Below are positions 10,986-41,204 of a DNA stretch of 64,000 nt, piece by piece. Position numbers and translations under genes: made by a program. The stretch comes from Mesodorylaimus sp. YZB2_4. Lineage: Eukaryota > Nematoda > Enoplea > Dorylaimida > Dorylaimidae. The notes beneath the pieces are model-generated. The model saw only the letters and a program-made list of their open reading frames with translations. It was not told the origin of the DNA and made no database searches. The DNA lies in NCBI GenBank assembly GCA_030248295.1, contig JASANH010000873.1, forward strand, positions 1,271,051 through 1,335,050, in the 5' to 3' direction. Every line of letters begins with the position of its first letter. Position 1 is the stretch's first letter.

Positions 10986-12442
10986 ATGCACCGAGTTTTG
11001 ACTTTGTTTTTCGGATTTATTGGTGAGTTCTTGTTTGACTGTGTGCGTGTGAATGATGAGGGTGGCAATGTCATTCTAGGTTTGGCTTCTCTGGCGAAGT
11101 GCACCTCAGCACAATGCACAACGGCCAAGGACTTCGAATGCAGTTTCGAAGTGGAGTGCGAGTGTTGGCGTCAGGGTCAGAACGGTGTGGAGGATGATAT
11201 CGACTGGGCGGTGGCGACACAAGTGGCTACTTTGGGCTGGGCTTCCATTCCCAGGGGCAGGACTGATGCCAGTAAGAGCAAATGCACCATTGGATAGCAG
11301 ACTAATGTGTTATACCATACCGTCCTTGCAGATGGCACCTTCGCTTTTGCTGCTCGTGACAAAAATACTCTGCTTACTCTGATCCCAAAAGGCGCTATGC
11401 TGATCAGCAAAGCCCTGCCTTGCTTGGATAACCCAGTCACTCTCAAACTGTGGTATTGGAAAACCGCTTTCATTCCTCAAATCCGCGTCTGTTACAAATA
11501 TTTCAACGAGTCGGACGTTTCGCAGTGTTCTGCTGACGTGATTGGCTTCCAGCCCCCGGATTGGCTCCCGCTTGCAGCAACCTTGCCTCCGATCAATCGG
11601 CAGTTCCAAGTAGACTTACCTTGACCCGATAAGCCAACTTTTGGTTACCTCGAATAGTTCTAGATTGTTATCCAAGCCATTCGTCTCTTCCCATTCCAAA
11701 CAGCAGTGGCCATCGACGATATCATGCTGGAAGGCGATCTCACGTGCAGCAAGCAGAACAAATCTCCCAGCATTGGTAGACCAACAATCACTTCGGGTGT
11801 AGAGACTAAGACTACGGACCTGGCTAATGCTAGAGGTGATAAGTCAAAGGTAGCTAACGAGTCATACTCACAAATTTGCCTTGCATAAAGCGCAGTTGTG
11901 TCACGTACAGATCTGCTCGGACGTGAAACTGGCTGACTCTTGGAGCGGCGACTACAATCGAGGCGTATGGCAGCCGTGCGAGAACGGTACCTCGTGCAAG
12001 CAGCCGACGGGTATAGGCGCGGCTACAGGATGGGTGGTTCAAGGAGAAGGTACATTCGTGCTGGAATCCCAAGATTTCCATTTGGACACAGAGACGGTCC
12101 TCAAGTTTCAATACCAATTCATCGAAAAAAGTTTCACATCGAAACTTAGACTTTGCGTGGACGCCTTGGACGCTTGTCCGTTCGTGATACGAGGCTCAGC
12201 GCAAAAGGATACCTGGAGCCAGGAATCGATCCCCCTCACGGCTGGCTGGCATAAGGTAAGGAGAGACCTGTGTGCGCTCAAAAGACTCCCGCTAACTCCT
12301 CCTCTTTCAGATCTATTTTACTGTAACCAACCTGAGGAAGACGGATCACCTCAAAGTTCGTCGCATCAATGTTCGCCCGAAAGAGGACAGCAAGAGCAAG
12401 TCTACCGGGTGCTCCCTGTTGATGACTCTGATCGAAGAATGA
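10986..12442 (+). CDS. Secreted protein with MAM domain plus diverged second MAM-like half (MAM gene C)
   Basis: Six exons: 10986-11022, 11080-11271, 11332-11609, 11664-11849, 11911-12255 and 12311-12442. All phases fit, giving 389 residues. MHRVLTLFFGFIGLASLAKC is the signal peptide. MAM 1 is clear and very like genes A and B (CSFEVECECWRQGQNGVEDD, ASIPRGRTDANGTFAF, VTLKLWYWKTAFIPQIRVCY, AVAIDDIMLEGDLTC). After a short Ser/Thr-rich linker, the second half (about 210-389) keeps the MAM layout (GTFVLESQDFHL, TVLKFQYQF, SKLRLCVDALDACPF) but not its closing DNV/DDI signature, so it may be a degenerate MAM. It lies head to head with gene B (333 bases between start codons), which suggests an inverted local duplication and a shared promoter region. 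Confidence 0.83.
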
Positions 12443-12654
12443 AAACATGCTTTTGTATGTTTTTTGCCTACTGGCTCTAACCTGTACACAAGAAATGTGT
12501 GAAAAGCCTTGACGAGAGGGCGGGCGAGTTTTGGCGGTTCACAGGATAGATGAGTCATACCGGATTCACGACACGTGCAAAAGACTTATTATTTAAATAT
12601 ATAGAAATATGCATTCCCAAACCAAAGGCAAAATCACAAACAAAGAGGGCTCAA

Positions 12655-13976
12655 TTACTGGCAAGTCATCTTGATGCAGCTCTGTCCATCGTCGCACTGT
12701 GACGAGCTGACGCACGGTGAGCGTCCATGCTCAATGCCCGAGTACACGCAAGTCATATCTTCACAGCTGCAACATAACCAGTGTTTGATTACTGTAGTCC
12801 TACCAAGACGAGCTCGCGTTAGGTATGTTACCTGTATTTAGTAGGACACTGGTGATCGAAAACGCAGACGTCACTCGTGTGTTCGGGTCCACCTTTGAAA
12901 CACGTTTGCTCACGGCATCTGGAAAATGGAGGGAGACGTGAGCGAGGAATATTCGGGGAATGGAGCGAAAAATGTGCTTACTGATATCCAGACGGGCATT
13001 CACGGGTGAATGTGCAACGTTGGTCCTGCACGTGCTCGGACTGGGAGGCTAGGCATGATCCTCTTTTGCACTCTTCTGCAGCCGGGCATTCGTAGGTGTG
13101 TTGACAGCTACGCGGGGCATCTTTGGCCACGTTCGAATAGGCGCAAGTGTTTTGACGACAGCCAGTAGAATTTTTGGGACAGTCCGACTCGGCATTGCAT
13201 GGTTCACGGACTCCAGTTCCATCTGAGAAAGTAAAATACATTTTCATGGCTGCTTTAGAGCATAGCAAAAACCACCCACCTCCACAGCTGCAAATTGGAC
13301 ACCCATCGCCAGCCGTCACTAAGTTATTGCAACCCTTGATGCACGCAGCAGGCGGGCAGCCATCTGCAAGATCAAATTTTTTTGAGGTGTGCCCCCATGA
13401 GATGTTAAGTACGGGCCTACCGATGATCTTGATGGTCGTGTAGTCGCTGCCCTTGAAGCACTTTCCATTCACACACGTCATACATTCTCCATTTTTGCAC
13501 TTCTGCGTCACACTGGCTGATGATTGGCTGCTGTATACCCTGAAACAAACCTTGGAAGTGTTGATGGGATAGCTCTCCAACCAATCTGGCTGCCCTCAAT
13601 GTTAAACGATGTGCTTATATCAGATTGCGTGCTGTAAAACGTCAGGGTGAATATTATACATCGATTCTGGAAGGTACTTGTCGAATGTGTGAGTGGCGAA
13701 AACCATGGATGCTTGCCGTCAACTGCTTGAGGAGCCAAGCTGTAAAAGGCCAATTCAGCCTCACATCTTACTTGGGTTTCTCACCATCGCCACTGGACGA
13801 ACTGAAGAAGGACGACTGACTGCCAACGCTGCTTTCACTCTGCTCGGACACTTGAGTCTGATCGGCCAATATCGATCCTTAAGTATAATTAGCCAGGTCA
13901 TCTTGATCGATGATAACGCTCATCATTGATAACACTTACCCACCGCCAACAACAAAACTGCCAATAATACTCGCAT
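12655..13976 (-). CDS. Secreted Cys-rich protein: antistasin-like motif followed by EB/Dickkopf-like Cys modules
   Basis: Minus-strand gene with start MRVLLAVLLLAVG (signal peptide) and a 3' end fixed by TAA at 12657-12655. Firm exons are 13976-13940, 13421 upward to about 13590, 13363-13280, 13222-12982, 12918-12832 and 12766-12655. The middle is less certain. Exon 2 starts at 13877 and ends at 13785 or 13772, exon 3 is 13739-13678, and exon 4 starts at 13589 or 13594. The two self-consistent combinations give 294 or 300 residues. Near the middle, GCPPAACIKGCNNL..GDGCPICSCG fits the antistasin-like inhibitor pattern. The C-terminal ~150 residues are repeated C-x-C blocks (CPKNSTGCRQNTC, CPAAEECKRGSC, CPSGYQCREQTC, CPTKYSCEDMTC) resembling EB or Dickkopf-type modules. 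It may be a protease-inhibitor-like or matrix protein. It is convergent with MAM gene C, with 212 bases between stops. Confidence 0.75.
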
Positions 13977-14579
13977 GATTTTCTTAGAACGTTACTTCGC
14001 CCGATGAAAAACGACCAACAACTAAAACAGATCCGTCTCCGAGTGCATATAGGACTAGTAGCCTTTGCTCTAAACCGGTCTCGTACGAACAATGGAGTCG
14101 AAGTTAGGCCAACGTGTCGTTGTTTTCGCGTGCCACCATCGCCGGAAACATCTGATGCCAAAGGCGAAAAAAATGGCGTGGGTGAAGAACTGTATGTGCT
14201 CGTACTTTGGATAAAGTCAGGCCCCATTGGGTAACCACCCGTGACACGTTTGCTTTTTCTGAAATACTCCTGTGAAAATATGCTGTTTGGCAGAATCTTT
14301 GAAGAGACTGCCTGCTGCTGGGAAACGCCGGGACTGTGCAGAAGTGAACATCACGATGCTGACGACTGGTGGTGCGGAAAATCATCGGACAGGAAATAAG
14401 AGCACATGCGTCACCAACGATAATCTGACGCTTCTCATGGAAATTTCAGCTCCAAGATATACTTTATAACAGTTACATTCAAATCCAACTTATGGCGTGT
14501 CAACAACAAGCGGTCCGTGGATACACTACCTGCTGACCTAGACGACTAAGCACGTCACGACAAGGCACTTACAGTGTTA
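13977..14579. other. Intergenic, no gene recognised
   Basis: Upstream flank of the Cys-rich gene and downstream flank of the beta-propeller gene, both transcribed leftwards. Only short unrelated ORFs are present. It should contain the promoter of the Cys-rich gene near 13980-14200, but I see no clear TATA box on the minus strand. Confidence 0.45.
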
Positions 14580-15416
14580 TCAGTAATTGAATACACGCAC
14601 TTGCAAACTCGACTTGCACCCCACGTACACCTTGTGCTCACCAGCAGCCATGACGTAGGCTTCGGCCTCGCCCACATTGCCCAGATACTTGGTCTTACTC
14701 TTATCACTAGCATCGCACAAGACGATCTCGCCACTGCTCCAGTCACTAATTATCAAATTCCCGAACTCATCCACGGTAAATGCCCCCATCTCTTTGATCT
14801 CAGGGGCGCCAACATCTGCCTTCTCAACCACGAAACCATCCTCGTCGTTCAATTTCACTCTCCTCAACGTGGATCCTTGCCAACAGACAACGAATTTATC
14901 TGGTTCCGTTTCCCCGATCGGAGTCAGGTGGCTGTACCAGGCCTGTTTCCTTTGATCATTATGAACCAAAGTCCACGTCGAGTCGGCCTTGTTCAATGAC
15001 CACACATTGCCCTCGGCCAGCAGAATTACCTCGCCGGCTTTGGTCAGAGTGAGCCACCGCAACTTCATCCTGGCCACTTCCGGCTGCGACGGAGCTTGTA
15101 TTTGGTTGACCAAAGCGAAGTCGTTCTTTTCATCATAAATGTTTAATATCCAGCCTGGCACGTCCAAGATCAGGGCGTACAGTTGTTCGCTATTCGCATC
15201 GTACTTGACCGAAAATGCCAACGTGTCCTTGTCGCTGTTCAGGTGCTTGATCAGCTTGCCGCCGTCGGCTCCTCCCAACTGGAATATCAGAATGCCATTG
15301 GCGTGGTCAGCCACGGCCATCCGATTGCCCCTTATCAGACATAAATCCTCCAACCGCAATAGCTCGCCCTCCTGATACTCCTCGGCCACGTGATCCGATT
15401 CTTCCTGTTGAGACAT
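14580..15416 (-). CDS. Single-exon beta-propeller-like protein (NHL/SMP-30-like repeats), unknown function
   Basis: An uninterrupted 278-codon ORF from ATG at 15416 to TGA at 14582-14580. It has no signal peptide; the N terminus MSQQEESDHVAEEYQEGE is acidic, so the protein is probably cytosolic. The body shows repeated strand-turn-strand blocks typical of beta-propellers (RMAVADHANGILIF, KLRWLTLTKAGEVILLAEGNVW, GAFTVDEFGNLIISDWSSGEIVLCD, HKVYVGCKSSLQVRVF). The VDEFGNLIISDW block resembles NHL repeats. Six blades at about 45 residues each would fit the length. I cannot name an orthologue. It is unusual here in having no intron, while its neighbours have 6-38 exons; this could mean a retrocopy or simply an intron-poor gene. 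Confidence 0.7.
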   Translation of the reverse strand: MSQQEESDHVAEEYQEGELLRLEDLCLIRGNRMAVADHANGILIFQLGGADGGKLIKHLNSDKDTLAFSVKYDANSEQLYALILDVPGWILNIYDEKNDFALVNQIQAPSQPEVARMKLRWLTLTKAGEVILLAEGNVWSLNKADSTWTLVHNDQRKQAWYSHLTPIGETEPDKFVVCWQGSTLRRVKLNDEDGFVVEKADVGAPEIKEMGAFTVDEFGNLIISDWSSGEIVLCDASDKSKTKYLGNVGEAEAYVMAAGEHKVYVGCKSSLQVRVFNY

Positions 15417-16584
15417 ACTTTAGGTCTTTTTCTTCCTTTTCCTGCTTTCGAAACCGACGGCACAAGCTTACAATGCAGCAGTGCCACAGAGCGCAGTTCG
15501 AGTTGCCAAGCCACAGTACGCAACTTTCCTGAAATCCAGTTCTGCTCCTGGACAAACTTCTCTGCCACTCCACCCAGCCCCCTGAAAAAAAGAAGCCGCT
15601 TCTGAAGTTTCTATTCAGGATTTCGAGACAAGCTTCACCTTCGTCATTACGAAAACAAAACTTTTAGCCCATTCTATTGTTGACTACGAATACTTTTCTT
15701 GCCAACTGTTCCACAGTATGTTGTTTGTTATTCCAATGCAAATATAGCAATCGGAGTGCGCCTTTGCTCGTAGTCTCTGATCAGCCATAAATGCGTTTAC
15801 TGTATCCAAAAGAACCAAAGAGAAACAAGTAACCGAGCCCAACCTCACACTTTGGTTAAACCGAGGAATGCAAAAAGACCAGTTCTTCCACAATAAATTA
15901 TCCTACCTATTACGACGACTGATGGGCTAGCCATAAAAAACGGATAATAAGCCTCTGAACATAAAAAGGCACTTCGCCGCGACCACAAAGTTCTCTACCA
16001 AACAAAAATTATGGCGAAACATAACCCTAGCAGGAATAATAGATGCGAGTTGTCATGACAGAAGAAATGGCATAAATAAAAAGTATTATGACACCGATTA
16101 TGCCGAGTTGACTAGAATGAAAGTGAACCGTTATGACCCTAAGTAAAGCTGGATCGTACACGAGGGTGCCGATTGGTTGTACCTTCCGACAAAAGTAGGT
16201 CTCCAAGCTACATAGAACTCGCGCCCGCGTCAGCACCACATTAGCCGGAAACCTAGCTGCCACTTCCACTCAACACACTTCCACAACAGCCTGCTGCACC
16301 AAAGCAAGCTAACAGCCGCATAGAAACGTCCACAGACAACGTCCATTAGATAAAAAGCAAAGGCTCGAGAGACTGCTGCAGCAGTCGTACAGTATCTACA
16401 AATTGGACACTTACAGCAATCCTTTCAACCGGCGTGATACGGCGACGGAAACCTGCTAGCAAAACAGCCCCTCGCTCGCGTCCGCAGCAATGCATAGCAG
16501 AATCTCATTTCCTCTCCCACAAAAAAAACACGCAGAAACCTTATTTACAGCGAGTGGAAACGGAATGTGGTAAGGCTGCACACC
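15417..16584. other. Intergenic between beta-propeller gene and unc-13 3' end
   Basis: No supported gene. It should hold the promoter of the beta-propeller gene and the 3' UTR of unc-13, both on the minus strand. A minus-strand ORF at 15568-15335 (beginning MAEKFVQEQNWISGK) overlaps the start of the propeller gene in another frame. Its possible splice sites do not join in frame, so I treat it as chance or 5' UTR. Confidence 0.45.
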
Positions 16585-35643
<19,059 letters not shown>

Positions 35644-36543
35644 TCTTCATGCGCGTTTCTATCGATAATCGCACTTTTTGTCGCCAAGACGTTAATGATC
35701 GCTTTCAGCGCGCTAATTTCTGCCGCACTCCGATTGTGAAAAGGCTTAAATTTTAAAAGTCGGATGAGTTTTAGCGGACTTACGACAAAGCAAGATGTAG
35801 GCCTAGAAAAACTTTAAGGCTCACCAAAAATTAGACTAGCCTAAATAAGACGAAAATTGCGAAGAAGCCAACGATAAAAATATAGATTACATTCCGTAAA
35901 CGTAAATATTCCGGGCAATCAATCGACTTTGACGACAGAACGCAAGCGCGAAACCGCGCTCGCGAAATTTCGCACACGGTCCTTCAGGGTGCAGGCGGCG
36001 TTAATAGCAAGAATATAAAAGATGTTTCTTCTCTCCGAGCCACCGACCGAAACGACGGCGAGGCGTTCGTTGATCGAATTAATCCCACGCGTCAAAAAAA
36101 TGAAAAAGAATACCGAGTCCGGCAGCTTCGCCGATATTCTCTTTCAGCAAGACACACACAGCCACCACCAACCAACTGCACAAATGCAGCTATTCTGCCA
36201 AAGTGGACCATGTTGCCAAGCGCACACTCCGAACACGCTGCATGCTGCTTATAACAAGCTCGAATTGAGTAGGTTAGCCACTAATCTCGGCCGATTACAA
36301 AAATGTTGTGCCTTGTTCACTCTTTTTCTACTATCAACAACGATGATCTTCGCGAAGAATGTAGTTAAACTTTCGAGTCACATCCACTGCTTGCTCAGTA
36401 GTAATTTACAGTCGCCTTGACTTCGCCAGTCTGTTTCTTACAGTTGTGCCTGTACTCCTGCGGACCACGAAACCAGTTTGTCGATCACCTCTTGCTCGTA
36501 GTCAGTCTATGCGAAGTCGTATGTTGTCTCTACTCACCCCAGT
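35644..36543. promoter_or_regulatory. Head-to-head intergenic region between unc-13 and the four-pass membrane protein gene
   Basis: About 900 bases separate the unc-13 start (minus) from the ATG at 36544 (plus), so both promoters should lie here. A TATA-like AATATAAAAGA sits at about 36009-36019 on the plus strand. It is followed by an open 132-codon frame (36022-36420) with no recognisable domain, which I regard as unproven. Confidence 0.4.
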
Positions 36544-37293
36544 ATGTTCGTCCCAACGAAGACACCCCGCACTTCCTCCATGTTCGGGGATTCATCGTCG
36601 GAGCGTCAACCGTTGCTTGTCCCCAATGCCACTGTGTTCGACCCCGACAGTGACCAGTTCCGATATTGCCGACTGCATATCAGGATACTCGCCTTGCTGG
36701 TGTGCTTCGTGGAATGTCTAGCATTGGTGACGGCCTTCGTCGTGGCCTGCACCTTCCTCCCCAACAAACCCTGGTCCCACGTCGCCTTCCAAGTCGGCCA
36801 TACTTTCCTCAACGAGACACTGTCTGATCAGTCAGCTCACACGACCAGTCTGATCGCCGTCTCATTCGTGGTCACCGTCATGGGTCTGCCCTCTCTCGCT
36901 CTGGCAGTCTACGCACTTTTCAAAGGGAGACCCAATTTATTACTACCCCATATGGCTGTACAAGTAATGACAACTTTGGTCGCCCTTGCATTCTTCTTAT
37001 CGTCCATTTACGAGGCATCTCACTACACAGCCACGGCCCACTACTGGGCCACCGAGGCCGATCGAAGGAAACGAGACGCCAGTTATCGACTCATGACTAA
37101 CCATATCGAACTGGCCGTCTTCCTCGCCATCGTGGTTGCATTCGAGATCGGTTTTTTCGTCGTGTCCTATCGATCATTCGTCTATTTCAAAACGAGGCTG
37201 ATGGCCGCACAAGGAAAGCTTCTTCCGGCTCAATTGGCGAAACTCAAGGATGCCCTGCCCGACACTTATTTTTCTGACTTTGATAAGCCCTGA
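36544..37293 (+). CDS. Four-transmembrane protein with acidic dileucine sorting motif, LAPTM/nematode-4TM-like
   Basis: A single 249-codon ORF. The cytosolic N terminus is Ser/Thr-rich and carries ERQPLL at residues 20-25, which fits the [D/E]xxxL[L/I] signal for sorting to endosomes or lysosomes. Four hydrophobic segments follow: about 46-70 (ILALLVCFVECLALVTAFVV), 101-123 (LIAVSFVVTVMGLPSLALAV), 130-155 (MAVQVMTTLVALAFFLSSIY) and 188-214 (IELAVFLAIVVAFEIGFFVV). An NET glycosylation sequon lies in the first lumenal loop. The topology resembles LAPTM4/5 and the small 4TM families common in nematodes, but I see no diagnostic motif. It is convergent with SAC1. Function is inferred only at the level of an endomembrane protein. 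Confidence 0.8.
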   Translation: MFVPTKTPRTSSMFGDSSSERQPLLVPNATVFDPDSDQFRYCRLHIRILALLVCFVECLALVTAFVVACTFLPNKPWSHVAFQVGHTFLNETLSDQSAHTTSLIAVSFVVTVMGLPSLALAVYALFKGRPNLLLPHMAVQVMTTLVALAFFLSSIYEASHYTATAHYWATEADRRKRDASYRLMTNHIELAVFLAIVVAFEIGFFVVSYRSFVYFKTRLMAAQGKLLPAQLAKLKDALPDTYFSDFDKP

Positions 37294-37330
37294 GGCATGT
37301 TACAAAACTTATTCTTATGTCCTGGCTCGA

Positions 37331-37336
37331 AATAAA
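37331..37336 (+). terminator. Polyadenylation signal AATAAA of the four-pass membrane protein gene
   Basis: A canonical AATAAA lies 38 bases after the TGA at 37293, followed by a GT-rich stretch (GGTTTGTTGTC). This fits cleavage and polyadenylation shortly after. The convergent SAC1 gene ends at 37605, so the two 3' ends share about 310 bases. Confidence 0.6.
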
Positions 37337-37604
37337 GGTTTGTTGTCACATTCTGGGGTTCCAGTCGGACAATGAGACTGTGAGATGGTGCCTTACATAT
37401 TGATCACCACCAACACACCATCCAGGAAGAACCCACCGACAAACAACACTAGTCAACTCTGCTCCTGATCTGCCGCTCCACAAAACCTAGCATGCACATA
37501 TCTTAGCTCTACCCTCCATTATAAGTGTTAGAATCAAAAAATAAATTCCGTTACAGGGAACTTATTAATCACAGTTACAATAAAAACAGTCTAAGCCACA
37601 ACAC

Positions 37605-40600
37605 TCATTCCTGTTTCAACATTGGTTTGTTGACGAATTCCTCGCCGTGAGTCCAAATAATTGCCACCAAAATGGCCAACAGAAACAGCCAAAACAGCAT
37701 ATACAAGCCGAAGTGCTCTAAAACGAGTCGTTGGGAGGTTCCATCATAAGAAATATGAATGGGGCAAAAGTCGCGAAAACGTACCCGTTGCCAAGAAATA
37801 TGTCAGAATCAGCATGCCGAAAACACCAACCAGACCAATGACTACCTGCAAGAGCGTGCATCACTTTGACCAGTCAATCACGAAGCCATCTTGCCTTCCC
37901 CACGGACCAAGTGTGTCTGTCACAATAAACTACGACATCAGGGCATGAACTTACGTAACCGTGCCAACCCCATCGTTGATTGAATATTCCCGTTCTGGCC
38001 GCTTGTTCGTCCACAACGAAATTGCCCAAACACAAATCGATGGCATCCTGCAATCATATACATGATTTCTGTACATGTCACACCGTCCTTATTTGCATAC
38101 CTGACGATAACCGTCGCTGAAATTATTGATGTAATATCGAGTTACGGCATTACGCGCATCGTTGAACATTCCCATTTTTGTTCGTTTCCCAGTTCTAAAT
38201 CCACTACCAATAATTTTACTGATTAAACCAGACTACAATCAATGCAACTCTTACCGCGTAACGTCGGCTTTCAAAGCTCCAGTTCCAGCGTATTGCAAAC
38301 TGCACGCGTCTCCGTTGTCAGCCCATACTAAAATAACAAACAAATCAATGGCTGCAACACAATTAGCACACTCCAGCCTACAGTTTTTATACTGGCGTTC
38401 GAAATCCGGATGATGCGACAGTTCATCTTGGCCCACGAGCACTTGCAACCACTGAAACGTAGCCAGGAGTGAACGGCACAGTTAAAGGCACCGTTTAGTA
38501 CCCAGCTGAACTCGAACCCCATTCGGTCATGAAACAGTAAAAGATAAGCAACTTACACGCAGCTGGTCTTGCAATACTCGTTTGGCCAACATGCTCTGAA
38601 CCACGTTTGTGCGATCCAAGCAATCCATACAATTCGTCCGAAATACTCCGCCTTGTTGACGAATGAACCTGGGACCTTGGCCATCTCGCCTCGTGGCGAA
38701 GTATCTAAATATGAAACGACAGTCTGAATAATAATTCTTCCTAATCCACGAAAAAGTAACCATACCCGTAGTTATCGCAATCGCTTGCCAGAATTTCACT
38801 AACCAGATTGGCGAGTCGCACATATCCTTCCTTGTGAAAATCGAATTCAACTAGCCTAAAACAGAGATGTAAGAAAATGTGCAATGCTCTACGTACAGTA
38901 GAGCTGCCGTACTTGACATTCTGAGGCGGATTATTCAACATTAGATTCTTGAGTACGCTAGCAACAACCAGTTCTCGTCCTCGCAAATTCACCAGACTCA
39001 CGATGCACTGCTGACCATAGAGGAATATCTGAGTCTGCATATGTCGATGGAACGCAGTCAAGTGGTCGTCAAGCTTGATCTTAGGATAAGGCTGCCAACG
39101 TAGATTCGGTTTTTGCGACCATTGAAGAGGGATGGATCCACGGGTCTAAATTATAAAAACAAAGTGTATGATCAAGTAAGCCACCCACGGATTGAAAGCA
39201 TACCTGCACGAATGAGCAAATAAAAGCGCCGTATTCCAGAATCTGTTCAGTTTCCACGAAATTAGCCGCATGACCTTCAGCATCTACACCACGAGTTTGA
39301 AAACGGACGCCAGCGCGTAGGCATGACCTTCGGGAGATCAACGCTAATTGGAACACGTGGCCGGCCACGACAAATTCATGCATTTCAATGAAACCGAGCA
39401 TGATAGGCAACGTAAAGCGGTAAGCCTAAAATTACAAGACGTCAGCAATAACGCGCCTCTGGGGAAGCGACGAGATCTCAATAAGCAATGAGCATTGAGG
39501 CCATGAGTTGGTCGTGTCATAATTGACGGGTGACGTGATGAATTCGACCCCTACTTCTGGCACCCGGCGAACTTTCACTTAGCACTTACTTCTGGAGTCA
39601 AAGCCAAATCGCGCAACATAAAGTTATTCCAGACGAACCGTTGGTCAGCCTAAAAACAGGAGCATTATGCATGCAGGTTGCGCGAAAGAGCAGCACTTAC
39701 TCGTTCGTGCAAGGGCATCTGTATAAATTCTGGGCTTGTATTCGATAGCCTCTGCAGCGAATGCGTGATATCGAAATTCGTGGCGAAAAAATACGATTTG
39801 AAATCCAGAACAGACTCGACCATTCCCACAAGAGTTCGGTTGTCGGCTAGCTAAAACAAAAAGGTCATTCAGAACGAATTTATGAAGTCAAAAAATGTAT
39901 GCCATTCTTACTTGCACTTCGCTCAAATGCAAGGTGGTTTTAGCGAACGGATGCATTTCGGTTCCAGCCACACGGTACACATTGCGTTGATTGATCACTC
40001 CGACAAGTTCCCGTTTCGTTATCACTATCAAATACGGTCCTGAAAAGCAAGCTCGGATATAGGCTAGGCATAATGAGGGCAATCAGACACTTACCAGCAG
40101 TCAGTCGAATGATACCAAAAATGCCATAGATCTGTTTCGGAGCGGCATCCAACGGAATCTGAGGGTTTTCTGTAAGTTGAATGCCGGTAAGCATTCCCGC
40201 TAATCTTATTGCAATAGTCATTTGGACATGTTTAACCTATGGGTCAAGATGCCAGCTGTCTTGGCAAAGCCAAACAATGCCTAGGCGGGAACAGGATAAC
40301 ATTTACGACAGAAAGTGTAAGGCAACTGATCGTAGAAACACCACGGTTCCGCACGGTTGTATTTAGCCTCGGCTCACCTCGAACGGATATGTCACGGGAA
40401 ACTCGATCAATGATCAAAGACTCATTGCCAACGGGCCTTTCCTCAGCGAAGCTGAACGGCTGAATAATAAACTTGTCACCGCTTATATGCCTGAACAAGA
40501 AAGTACGTTAGTATCAATTCAACCTCGAAATTACCATTCGCTCTGATCGTGATAAGCTGACAAAACGGGAAGTCTACTCACAAAGTGAACTCGTCGTACA

Positions 40601-40616
40601 CGTCCCCTGCCTGCAT
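37605..40616 (-). CDS. SAC1: SAC1 phosphatidylinositide phosphatase
   Basis: Sixteen minus-strand exons, from ATG at 40616 ([12 protein letters not shown]) to TGA at 37605, all in phase. The 585-residue product is essentially the length of animal SAC1 (human SACM1L, 587). The N-terminal SAC domain shows [57 protein letters not shown] and [17 protein letters not shown]. The catalytic CX5R(T) motif is in [18 protein letters not shown] (about residue 394), followed by [19 protein letters not shown]. Two C-terminal membrane segments ([18 protein letters not shown] and [18 protein letters not shown]) end in [12 protein letters not shown]. By family it dephosphorylates PI4P and PI3P in the ER/Golgi membrane. 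An acceptor-like CTAG just upstream of the ATG (about 40655) suggests a spliced or trans-spliced 5' UTR. Nothing is missing from the catalytic site. Confidence 0.95.
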
Positions 40617-41204
40617 TTTGAACCGGACTGGTCAAAATATGCACAACTGGCTACAAAATTCAGCGAAAACAACTCCAAAATAGAACTTACGACTTCCTCT
40701 CCTTCTATATATTCCGTGGGGCAGAAGATCAGCCCATTTTTCTTCAGGCGCACACATGCAAAGGGAAAACGAGATATCCAGTGCTAATAGCGGGAAATTC
40801 AAACTGGCAGTTTGAAGCAAATAGGTAACCATCGCACCGCAAGGGGGTTCGCTCGGTCATGTAAGTGCCACTGTTATAAGCCGTGTGTCCGCGCACAGCA
40901 GATACTTATGTGCCTGTTGTTAGTTGAATGAAGCGATGCGAGAGAATTTTGTGAAGGTATAATAAAACATTTCCCTTTCTCACAGACTCCTCACACACAT
41001 TAACGGTCTCTGCTTGCCAATCTATCAGCTTCGTCATCCTTTTGCTTCCCAGTCCGCCTGGCCGAAGCAAACAGACTCGCCGCCAGTTGGACGGGTCCGA
41101 ACGTCAAAGCCAAACATATCCAAAATTGCTGTGACCAAACGCCAAAGTGCATGAAATGGGTTTGCTTGCATTCAGTCAAAGTCAAACCAAATTTCGTCAC
41201 GCGA
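40617..41204. promoter_or_regulatory. Divergent upstream region of SAC1 (minus) and the astacin gene (plus)
   Basis: About 590 bases separate the two start codons. The part next to SAC1 probably contains a 5' UTR exon and intron, since an acceptor site lies at about 40655. No TATA box or other recognised element is clear. I see no independent gene here. Confidence 0.4.

Noticed and set aside
36022..36420. 132-codon ORF after a TATA-like box
   Set aside because: Composition is like the surrounding non-coding sequence, no domain is visible, and no splice link to the downstream four-pass protein gene could be made.
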